NCBI RefSeq assembly: GCF_003265705.1
Contig: NW_020312817.1
Location: forward strand, 33,567,820 to 33,631,819
DNA length: 64,000 nt
Source: Callorhinus ursinus
Lineage: Eukaryota > Chordata > Mammalia > Carnivora > Otariidae
Direction of reading: 5' to 3'
Of the stretch, positions 33,591-43,455 are shown one piece after another. Made by a program: the position numbers and the translations under genes. Under the pieces are notes generated by a model, which worked only from the letters and a program-made list of their open reading frames with translations, searched no databases and was not told where the DNA came from. The stretch's first letter is position 1, and the number at the start of each line of letters is the position of its first letter.

Positions 33591-36187
33591 CTGAGCATCT
33601 GTATCTTTTTTAATAGAAATGTGATTTCAGCTGGGAACATCTGTTACAGTTTATAACATATTTTGCCAAGTCCTTGACCTTAATTTTATCATAGGCATCA
33701 GATGTTCCTTCACAGATTCTACTCTGCATCTTACTGAAGGAACATCAGTTATGCTTGTGTCTTGAGTAGTGTCAATCTGGCTCAAAAAATATGCCAGATT
33801 TGCTAACATGATCATTAAATGACTTCTTAATTAAGATTGTCAATACCACCAGTGATATAGTTCAGAGCTATTTTAGCAGTAGAAATTACATAAACTACTC
33901 ATTTACATTTTTATTTTTATACTTACTGCAAAATAAAAGTATTTTTGTCAAAGGCGCCATACTTTTTCCAAATAAGCATGGATTCTAAAATAATTCTGTG
34001 ATACACATATTGACTAAATACACTGTTTTATTTCTTCTAATAAAACAATATTCCCTTACTAATAATTATACTTATTTCTATTATTAATTTAGAAACCTGC
34101 TTCTTTGCACTGGAAATTTTATTTTTATGATTTCCTGGCTATAAGAAGAGTTTAGTTTGGGCCATAAAAGGCCCCCAGTTTTTTGCTTACTCGAAACCAA
34201 GGAGATAAAGATGGATTTTTTGTTTTTTAATCTTTGCCTTTACTATTTGTTCATTAAAAGAAAAAGTGCAGTCTTCTATGGTGAATTATTAAACCAAAGC
34301 AAATCTTTGATTCCAAGGGGAAGAAAGGATAATAAGCTAAGAGTAAACAAACAACCCATTAGACTCAGGGCACTTTGGTGCTTTGCCTCTCTGAGTCTCT
34401 ATTTTCCAATCTGCAGATGATGGTGGAAAAGCATAAAATAGTCATCACCTTGTGAAATGTACTGCAAATGACTTGAGATAACAGCACTACAGCTCTTGAC
34501 CAAGAGTTATAGTTGCCAAGAAATATCTACTATTTGATGATTAATTTAATATGCAGAAGTAAGTGACAGGTAAAAGGCTTCCCTAGGCTCATGCTATTTC
34601 ATGATTGCATGTCAGAAACATTCATTTTATGTCACCTCATCCACTTTCCTTTACAGTGAGTCAGACAAATGTCCATAAGCATATTGGGCCTCCTGACGCT
34701 GTCTTCCTTCTTTCTGTTCCTGGCGCTGTATTGTTGGTCATAATCAGTCGCGTGTTTTCAGCATCTGCTGCTCCCTTGTCTCTGTTTCTTCTTAGAAGCC
34801 CTTGATTACTCCGGAAAGGAAACTTAAAAGTGTCATCAAATACATACCCTTATAAGAAATAATTTCAATATTTTGCAAAAGAAATTCCAGAAAGCGTAGT
34901 GGAGGCATGCATTACCTATCTCTGATTCTTTCACCCTATCATATCACTATCTTCTCTGGTTCCTTTACCCCAGGCTGGTATCTGGCCTCTGCCTGTCTGT
35001 ACTGGGTGCCTTGCTCAGCTACTTGGAATCTTCTGCTGCAACGGAGCTTAGAAAGTCCCAGCACCTTGCGGAGAGAGGTGGAGACGAGTGACAGAAGGAA
35101 GGAGAACAAACTCACCCATTTGCACTGTGCTTTTCAAAAGTAAAAAAATGTGCCTCCAGGGAGGGTCTCTTACGTGCTCTCTTTATCTCTTTGTGGTCTG
35201 ACTGAGGCAGGAACTACCATCTCCGAAGACATTGGGACTCATACGTGTTAAATGATCTGCTTAAGGTCACACAGTTTGGAAGCATTTCAAATCAGTTTTA
35301 GTCTGTATCTTCCAAATGCAGCTCCAGGATTCTTTCCACTTGTTCATTCCAACATCTCTATTCTGGGACTATTATCAGAAGTGCCTGAACTTGTCTTTGG
35401 GAAATCCCGTCATTTACTCAAGTGCTTCATGAGGTGCTTTGACTGTGAAAACAGAAGAAATCCTAAAGCTTTGCTACGATGATAAATAAGAATGTTAACA
35501 GTCTATTAAAATAAGATGTAAGGATTTAGGAAGATATGTATACCTTCATTGTATCTTCTCAAAAGCAGAGAGAGTAATATTGCCAGAAGATTCCCCCATA
35601 ACAGACAGGAGGAAAATAATAGCAGTAGACAGTTCTGTCTCTGGGATAGGTAAGTTTTTTGTTTTTTGTTTTTTTTCCCCCAGGAATGTAGAGAAAATGA
35701 TGAGATTGTCTTAGGCTTAATACTCCCTAATTTTCATTCCATACAAATAGCATAGTACCAATGGTGGACAAGATAGTAAAATCTCTTTTGAGAAGTGCAA
35801 TGAAAAAGGTATGATTTTAGACTTTGGATCAATGACTTTGAATTCAGGCTAACTGGAGCTCCTTGTAAGGTTGTGGCTAAAATGAAATAAAATAAAAGTT
35901 GTTACAGAGTGCCTTGAACCTTTGTTACAAACAATTAAATAGGTATTTTTTGTTGTCAGATGAATGAAATCAAAGCATTCAGAAAATGCCCCTGGATTTC
36001 TAGGAAAGAAGAGCTTACTGGTTCACAATAGTCAAAATTAGTTATTTTAGCAATAAATAAGCATGCAGCATATTTTGGAAATTTTCTTTTTGTAAAAGTG
36101 GTCCTAAGCTCCAGATCACCTTATAATCATTGAAGAAGCAACAAACAAACAAACAAATAAACATAAAAACAAAAACAAAAGAACCAC
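33591..36187. other. mostly unassigned, with MIR traces
   Basis: A sense MIR scrap lies near 34370-34470 (ctctgagtctctattttcca) and an antisense MIR near 35185-35310 (ttaaatgatctgcttaaggtcacacag). Otherwise unrecognised. Open frames up to 87 codons lack domains. Confidence 0.45.
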
Positions 36188-36461
36188 AAAATATCAAGGC
36201 CTGTTTCAGACCAATTAAGTCTGAATCTCCTGGGGTGGAGTCTGGGTTTGTTTGTTTGTTATGTTTTTAATATTTTATTTATTTATTTGACAGAGAGATA
36301 GAGAGCACAAGCAGGGGGAGTGGCAGGCTGAGGGAGAGGGAGAAGCAGGCTTCCCGCTGAGCAGGGAGCCCAATGTGGGACTCGATCCCAGGACTCTGGG
36401 ATCATGACCTGAGCCAAAGGCAACCGCTTAACCGACCGAGCCACCCAGGCGCCCCTGTTTG

Positions 36462-36492
<31 letters not shown>

Positions 36493-36548
36493 AGCTTACC
36501 AGGCCATTCTAACATGTGGCCACAGTTGAGGAATGTTGGTTTGTAACA
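36188..36548 (+). mobile_element. MER5A-type element split by a SINE
   Basis: Left part 'gaccaattaagtctgaatct' and 'cctggggtggagtctggg' match the MER5 core. After the SINE and a (TTTTG)n run (36465-36491) the right part 'cttaccaggccattctaaca' and 'cacagttgaggaatgttgg' completes it. Confidence 0.6.
36262..36455 (-). mobile_element. CAN-SINE
   Basis: Inverted copy: 'aatattttatttatttattt', 'gacagagagatagagagcac', body, and inverted head 'gagccacccaggcgcccc'. The flanks are both (TTTG)-rich (36247-36259 and 36456-36467), consistent with a duplication but too low in complexity to measure. Confidence 0.94.
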
Positions 36549-37199
36549 TCAATGGTCCTGAGTAGCAATCACGGAAAATTTCTTTTGATGATGACCGTGA
36601 CATACGTGTCTTTATCAGTAACAATGGCCCATGGTGTACCCTCCTTTCCTTCTCAGGATGACCCTATTCATAATTTTTTAGTTTTCTGAAGAGGCTCTGA
36701 GGTGGACACATCAGCCTGCGGTGTCCTGAGCAATGGTAAGTGAAGTGTAAGAGAAGTAACAGGAGAGCTGGTCCAGAGCCCATGTCTTGCAGCTGGAGGG
36801 AGGAAACCAATGAGAAGCTTCTTACTTCTTGATTATAAGTTACTGTGACTGTTTCTTCTGTTTTCCTTGTCTCCCTGGGTTCTTTCCTTTCTCCTTTTTC
36901 TCTTTGCCTACCTTATTTACTCCTCAGCGCTCCTCAGTTTCTTATCATCTTCATTTTATTTTTTCTTTCGCTCTCTTTCTCAGAGAAAATACACTTGCTT
37001 GAGGATAAGAAAATTAAGCTGACATGCAATCGGTTGTCATTGCCCCCTGGTTCTACCAGCTCCACTTGATGTTTGGCTCCATAACCATTTTGGAGTGGCT
37101 TAGATATTTGTACGATTCCCAGCCATCCTAGATTCCCATAGCACACCTTAGCTTTTGCATTAATGTCCTGTATGAGGAATACTTACCAAATGTTAGTTG
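36549..37199. other. unassigned non-coding DNA
   Basis: No repeat or gene recognised; a pyrimidine-rich stretch lies at 36845-36985. Confidence 0.45.
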
Positions 37200-37352
37200 G
37201 TTAAATTTTAGTGGTTATCCAATTGTTGGTGTACAATTGTTCAAAATACTCTCTTAAAATCTTTTTTACTTCTGTAGAATCAGCAGTAGTGTCCCCATTC
37301 TTATTTCTCATTTTAGTAATTTGAGTCTTCTCTTTTTTCCTTCTTGGTTCAC

Positions 37353-37583
37353 CTAGCTAAACGTCAATGTGTTAATCTTTGCAAAGAACCATGTTTTGAT
37401 TTCATTCATTTTTGCTATTATTTTTCTATTCTCTATTTCATTGATCTCTGCTCTAACCTTCGTTATTTCCTTCCTTCTGCTAGCTTGGGGGTTAGTTTGC
37501 TCTTTTTCTAGTTTCTTAAGTTGTAAAATTAGGTTGTTGTTTTGAGATCTTTCTTGTTTTTTAATATAAACACTTACAGCCAT
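37353..37583 (-). pseudogene. L1 ORF2 protein remnant
   Basis: A 76-codon stretch on the minus strand keeps the signature of the L1 ORF2 protein segment between the endonuclease and reverse transcriptase domains: an LKKLEKEQ-like motif, then SRRKEITKVRAEINEIENRK, then a 'KTWFFAKIN' motif. This is only a fragment of a protein normally near 1,270 residues, with stops on both sides, so it is dead. It confirms the element's strand. Confidence 0.9.
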
Positions 37584-37749
37584 AAATTTGCCCCTTAAGC
37601 ACTGCTTTTGCTACATTCTGTTAGTTTTTGTTTTGGGGTTTTTGTTTTGTTTTGTTTTGTTTTCATTTTCATTCATCTCTAAGTATTTTCTAATTTCACT
37701 TGTAATTTTTTTTCTCTGATCCATTGGTCACTTAAGAATGCTTTGTTTA

Positions 37750-37956
37750 GGGATGCTTGGGTGGCTCAGGTGGTTAAGCCTCTGACTTCAGCTCAGGTCA
37801 TGATCTCAGGGTCCTGGGATAGAGCCCCCTGTAAAACCCCACAACACGCTCCATGCTCAGTGGGGAGTCTGCTCCTCCCTTTCCTTCTCACTCTGTCCAC
37901 CCCTACTCCTGCTCTCTCTCTCTCTCTCAAATAAATAAATAAAATCTTTAAAAAAA
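37750..37956 (+). mobile_element. CAN-SINE inside antisense L1
   Basis: Head 'gggatgcttgggtggctcag', body, a long (CT)n, 'aaataaataaataaaatctt' and A-tail. An imperfect 16-bp duplication (14 of 16 match) lies at 37734-37749 and 37957-37972, so it is somewhat older than the copies with perfect duplications. Confidence 0.95.
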
Positions 37957-39927
37957 AAGAATGCATTGTTCAACTTCCACAAAATTGTGAAATTTCCAAT
38001 TTTACTTCTGTTATTGATTTCTAACTTCCAAGATGGTGGGAAAAGTTACTCCCTATGATATCTACCTTTCTGTATCTATTGAGACTTAATTTGTGGCCTG
38101 ACATATGCTGTATCCTGGCAAATGTCCTACGTGCACTTGAGGAGAATGGCTTGTGCTGTTGTTGCATAGTCTTTTCTGTATATGTCTATCTATTGTATTG
38201 TTAAGTTCTCTATCTCTTCAGTCATCTTCTGCATGGTTGTTCTATCCATTACTGAGAATAGGGTATTGAGGTCTATAACTATTATTATACAACTGTCTAT
38301 TTTTCTCTTTAATTTTGTCAGTTTTTACTCCATATATTTTGATGGTCTGTCATCAGGTGCATAAACAATTATAATTGTTGTATCTTATTGCTGTATTGAA
38401 GCTTAAAAAATATATAATGCCCTTCTTTGTCTCATAATCTTATGATTTAAAGTCTGTTTGTCTGACGTTAATGTAGCCATCTCTGCTGTCTTCGGTTACT
38501 AGTTGCATGGAATATCTTTGTCCTTCCTTCCACGTTTGGTCTATTTGTTTCTTTGGTTCTAAGGCGAGTATCGTGTAAACTGAATATACATGTGATGGAG
38601 CATGTGATTTTATCCATTCTTCTAATCTCTGTCTTCTGATTGGAGACTTTAATTCATTTACATTAGTAAAGTAATTACTGATAAGGAGGGACTTCTGACA
38701 TTTTCCTTTTTGTTTTTTCTCTATGCCTTATAACTTTTCTTGTCTTGAATTTTCTATATTACTGCTTTCTTTTGTGTTTAGTTGATTTTTGTTGTTGTTG
38801 TTGTTGTTTAATTTCTTTTCTCATTTTCTTTTGTTTATGTTCCATAGCTATTTTCCTTGTGGTTACCTTAGGGATTATATTTAACATTCTAAGGTTAAAG
38901 CACACTATTTTGAATTTATACCAGCTAACCTTCTATAACATAACAGAAGAACATATAACCTTCTATAACATGAACAGAGTCATACAGAAACTCTGCTCCT
39001 TCATAGCTACATCCTTACCCATTTAGGTTCTTGATGTCACAAAATTACGTCTTTATACATTGTGTGTCCAAAAACATAACCTAATAATTCTTTCAAATGC
39101 ATTAGTCTCATAAATTATATAGAAATCAAAATTTGGAGTTACAAAGCAGAGTTATAGTGATACTAGCTTTTAGACTAATAACTGGGTTTTTAAAAATGAA
39201 TTAGTCTCATAAATCATTTAGAAAACAAAAAGTGAAGTTACAAACTCCACAGTTGTTAAAAGAATAAAGTTTATATAATTGCCCTTGTATTTTCCTTGAT
39301 TGAAATCTTTATTTTGCCATATAGCTTTGAGTTACTATCTGGTGTCTTGTCATTTCATCTTGCAGGACTCCTTTGAACATTTCTTGCAGGGCAGATCTAG
39401 TGGTAATGAACTCAATCTGGGAATGTCTTAGTGTCTCCCTCACTTTCAAAGGACAGTTTTGCCAGATGTAGGATTCTTGATTGACAGTTGTTTTCTTTTA
39501 GCACTTTGAATATATCAGTACACTGCCTGTGGCCTCCAAATTTTGTGGTAAGAAATCTGCTGACAGTCTTCTTGAAGATCTCTTGCCTCTCTCTTGTGCT
39601 CTCAAGATTCTTTTTTTGTCTTTTTCTTGCTAAAGTTTGATTACAATATGTCTCAATATGGGCCTCTTGCAGTTCATCTTACTTAGAGTTGGTTGAGCTT
39701 CTTGGATGTTTATATTCATGTATTTCATCAAATTTGGGAAGTTTTTAGCCATTGTTTCTTTATATATTCTCTATGCCCCTATAACTTTTTCTTTTCCTTC
39801 TGGGACTCCCACAATGTTTATGTAGGTCCACTTGATAGTGTGCTATAGGTCCCTTAAGCTCTATTTCCTTTCCTTCAATCTTTTTTCTTTCTCTTCCTTA
39901 GACTTCATAATTTTCATTACTTTATCA

Positions 39928-40094
39928 TTTTTTTAAGATTTTATTGATTTATTCATGAGAGAGAGAGAGAGAGGCAGAGGGAGAAGCAGGCTCCCAAGGA
40001 GCAGGGAGCCCGATGCGGGACTCGATCCCAGGACTCTGGGATCATGACCTGAGCCGAAGGCAGACGCTTAACGACTGAGCCATCCAGGCGCCCC
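39928..40094 (-). mobile_element. CAN-SINE
   Basis: Inverted copy with 'ttaagattttattgatttat', (GA)n, body, and inverted head 'gagccatccaggcgcccc'. It is shorter than others because part of the mid-body after the (GA)n is absent. No clear duplication is seen at the flanks. Confidence 0.92.
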
Positions 40095-40589
40095 TTGATA
40101 AGGGTCATTTTTTTTATTAATTTAGCTTCCTAATAACATGATTAGTCTGAAATTTCAAGGAAGGAACACTTTTCAAAAGAGATTTTTGATCATCTTCGAG
40201 TCCTTTGTTCCATCCTCATTGTCCAAAAGCAAAGTATGTATTGGAGAACAAATTTCACAAGAGACTTTTAACCTTTTCCCTGTGACCTGACACGTTCAAA
40301 TTTCAATATTCATATGCAAGCATTATGCACTAGAGATGGTCACAAATAGCTTCCACCAAATTTCCTTCCTTTAATGTTTAAATTTATGTCAATACCAGTG
40401 TCTGAGCAGTATATAGTTTTTCTTCTCTTTAACTCAACAATTAAGCTCAAGATCAGTTCCAGACACTCCGTGGCTCTTCCAGGTCATGTTGGGGCTATAA
40501 ATAGGAGAGGAAAATATTTCTGCTTCAATGGAGATTTTTTCCTAAGGATGCAGCTCCATTTCTCAATCCATGTTGAATGAAACATCTAT
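40095..40589. other. unassigned non-coding DNA
   Basis: No recognised family. It may include a continuation of the antisense L1 on the far side of the SINE, but I cannot see it. Confidence 0.4.
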
Positions 40590-41500
40590 GCATTTAATAG
40601 TTCATTCATTAATCTATAGTCTGAGTTCTTGTTTCCACTAGCACTTTTTAAGACCCTCATCACAGTCTAGTGAGTCTGATTTCTTAAGGAAACCTCAGGC
40701 TATTGGGTGAGAAAGACATTCTCAATCAATTATATTAAGGCACAGTTAAGTGAAATATTACAGAGCACAGAAGGGGAAAGGACAAATGCTGCTCAGAAGA
40801 GTCAGGAAAGGGCATCACAGGGATGATGCTTGATCTCAGACTTCAAAGATAATTAGCAGTTAATGAGGCAAAGAATATGAGAACAGTAAAATAAGCGAAG
40901 GGAACAGCATATGCAATGACACGTTGGTATGTTCAGAGACGTGGAATTCAGAATGCTATCAGGATGTTTATAGAAAGAAGGGGTGGGTGGAAGGAAGATT
41001 CTGAAGGCTAACTTTTGATTTTTAGGTCCTCTGACCTAACGACATTGGACTTGATTCTGTAGGCAATAGAGCATAAATAAAAGGAATTTTAGAGCAGAGA
41101 GTGGTTTGTGAGTATTTGTTTTACTGAAAGTTATTTCTAACAGCACACAGAGGATTAATTAGGCACTAGTAGCAAGCAAAGTTGTGCAAGTAAGGAATGT
41201 CCTCAGCCTTGGAGAGAAGATGGAGAAGAGGATTGATGCTTGAGAGACCTTTGTGACATATTATTGACAGAGCTCGCTATTGGTTGGGCTTAAAGTGTAA
41301 AGGAGTTTGCTTAGGAGAAGGTTAACTTTGAAGTAGCTGAGGTCACTAGAGGTACTGAACAGGTCACTATAAATTCAGACTTGCTGTTTGAGAGACAGTT
41401 GAAGTCATTGGTATGTATGAGGTAAAGGAGAGTATAGTTGGAATGGAAAGATAAGTTAGCCAAGGGCAAAACTCCAGTGGCAGGGTTTCCATTTCAGATC
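40590..41500 (-). mobile_element. L2 LINE (antisense)
   Basis: Antisense L2: 'gtcaggaaagggcatcacag', 'cttgatctcagacttcaaag', 'gggaacagcatatgcaatga', 'gacttgattctgtaggcaat', 'gcagagagtggtttgtgagt' and 'aaagttatttctaacagc'. A short tandem duplication (ggtcttagta twice) lies just beyond it at 41508-41528. Confidence 0.65.
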
Positions 41501-41665
41501 TTCGCTAGGTCTTAGTAGGTCTTAGTAGACTCTACATGTTTAGAGTTTAGTAGGATTTCTGCAGGTTTGTCGGGATGAATTATCTTCTGAGCCCTCTTAT
41601 ATTAATCTATATTACATATCTTTTGAATTTCTGGGCAAAGATTGGGCCTAATTAATAGTATATTA

Positions 41666-42100
41666 CAGTAGTCCCACCCCCCTCCCTTATCCATGGGGGA
41701 TACGTTCTAAAATCCCCAGTGAATGCCTGAAACCATGGATAGTATGGAACCCTACATATGCTGTGTTTTTTCCTATACACATATACCTATGATAAAGTTG
41801 AACTTATAAATTAATTAGACACAATAATAATAAATTATTATTAAAGTAATAAAAAATTAAATGGTAACAATGTACTATAAGTACTGTATGCACCTTTCCT
41901 CTTCTCGTGATGATATCAGATGATAAAATGCCTATGTGATGAGATGAAGTGTGGGGAATGACGTAGGCACCAGGACATAGTGTTAGGCTACTACTGACCT
42001 TATGATATACCAGAAGGAGGATCATCTGCTTTTGGACTGCAGTTGAGCTTGGGTAACAAAAACCATGGAAAGTGAAACCATGGATAAAGGAGGACTACTA
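41666..42100 (-). mobile_element. Tigger-like non-autonomous DNA transposon, copy 2
   Basis: Terminal inverted repeats are visible: it starts 'cagtagtcccaccccc...ttatccatggggg' and ends 'ccatggataaaggaggactacta'. TA target duplications lie at 41664-41665 and 42101-42102. The reverse complement aligns with copy 1 at 30428-30888 over most of its length, including 'ggtgcctacgtca' and 'ttatcatctgatatca'. The 73-codon minus frame inside is non-coding. Confidence 0.88.
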
Positions 42101-42344
42101 TATTCTTTTTTCTAGTTATTTTTTAAAAGAGTAAAGTATTAGAGCAGCAGTGATTTGTTTCTTATTAAGAAGAATTGATCATTTTTACGTGTTTACTAGA
42201 AGAGAAGTGCAATGATAGGGGTTATAATCACAATCCTATAAAGTAAGAACCATTCATAGCCTCATAGTACAGAGGAACATAAAGCCGAGAGAGTTTAATA
42301 ATTAGGATCCCAGTTCAGGTTCCATCTCTCCAGATCCCACGCTC

Positions 42345-42490
42345 TAAGCCTGGGGTTTCAAAACATGACTGATGCCTACATGCACCCCGAGAGATTTTGA
42401 CTTAATTGCCTCAAGTGAAGCTCAGGCATTGGTTCTAAAAGCTCCCCTGGCAATTCTAATTGCAACTAGAGATTCAAACTGCTGCTTCAC
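42345..42490 (+). mobile_element. MER5A-type hAT fragment
   Basis: 'ggggtttcaaaacatgactg', 'ccccgagagattttgactta', 'aaaagctcccctggcaattc' and 'gagattcaaactgctg' match the MER5-type core and one degenerate terminus. Confidence 0.65.
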
Positions 42491-43264
42491 ATCTTATTAC
42501 TTTACTTCTTCTGTTTTGGAAGATGCCACACTATCACACTAGCTCCATGCTCCCCCTTTAGCTCAATGCAGATGGTGCCCCAAGGAGATGTACAGTTTGG
42601 CAGCTGTGCCTCAATGCATATTCAGTCTCTGAAAAGAAAAAAAAACCTTCAAATCCAAGAGTTTTAATAAGTATAATTAATTGGAATCCTTTGTTTATAT
42701 GAAGCCAATCAGAGCCTGGGAAGGTTTTCTAACTCTTTGAGGATTATGTGATAGTTTTTAACAACTTCAGAGATCCTATAGATTTATCAAGAATTACCAT
42801 AATCGATGTATTTATTTGATTGATCATACATATAATCAGTAAAATCACAAATACAAAACTGGGTAAAATGCTTTAATTTCTGAGATGGAGAACAATGCCG
42901 TGGTATTACTATTCAGAGTGATATTATTAGGGGAAGGTAGAATCATATGGCCATCGAAGTAAGGAAGTTCGAATAAGCTGCCATTCTTAATTCTTACAGT
43001 TTTCTTACTATTTTTGAAAACCTTTGACTTCATTTACTCTTGTGAGGACTTCACAGAGCTCCTTACCCACTCAAAGTGGTCTGATCTCTTGGAAAATAGC
43101 AACAAAAGCAAGGGAGGGGCGGGATGGAAGTAGGCTAAGAGTGTAGATGGAATAGGCTTTGCCATGATACTGGGTAGGTATCGTGTCATCCTCAGATGCC
43201 ACCCGGGAGATTCCTGAATGCAGGCAGTGGGAACGGAACCAGAACAATACAAACATTAGCTCCT
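42491..43264. other. unassigned non-coding DNA
   Basis: No repeat or gene recognised. The 61-72 codon minus frames at 43034-43256 overlap each other out of phase and have no domain. Confidence 0.45.
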
Positions 43265-43455
43265 ATACAAAGAGAATGGGCACTGGAGACAGCCCAGTCC
43301 GTTCTTGCCTGGTAACTTCACTAGCTGTGTGATCTTGAGCAAAACCATTAACCTCTCCGAATTTCAGTTGCTCTTCTATAAAAGGAGATGGTGATACCTT
43401 CCTCCCAGGGCTTATATGAACTCTTGAATGTGAAAGTACCTAGCTCAGAGCCTCT
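43265..43455 (+). mobile_element. MIR SINE
   Basis: 'cttcactagctgtgtgatct', 'tgagcaaaaccattaacctc', 'gaatttcagttgctcttcta' and 'aaaaggagatggtgatacct' fit the sense MIR order, ending near 'gtacctagctcagagcc'. Confidence 0.8.

Larger units (their letters stand above)
37200..39927 (-). mobile_element. ancient L1 (L1M-type), antisense, ORF2 linker to 5' region
   Basis: Read on the plus strand, the order of motifs runs from inside ORF2 towards the L1 5' end. It includes 'ttatttctcattttagtaat', 'ctatttcattgatctctgct', 'cttccttctgctagcttggg', 'tgtggttaccttagggatta', 'agttttgccagatgtaggat', 'gagcttcttggatgttta' and 'tccttctgggactcccacaa'. It is split by the SINE at 37750-37956 and bounded or split by the one at 39928-40094. 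No usable frame remains apart from one short stretch. Confidence 0.88.
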
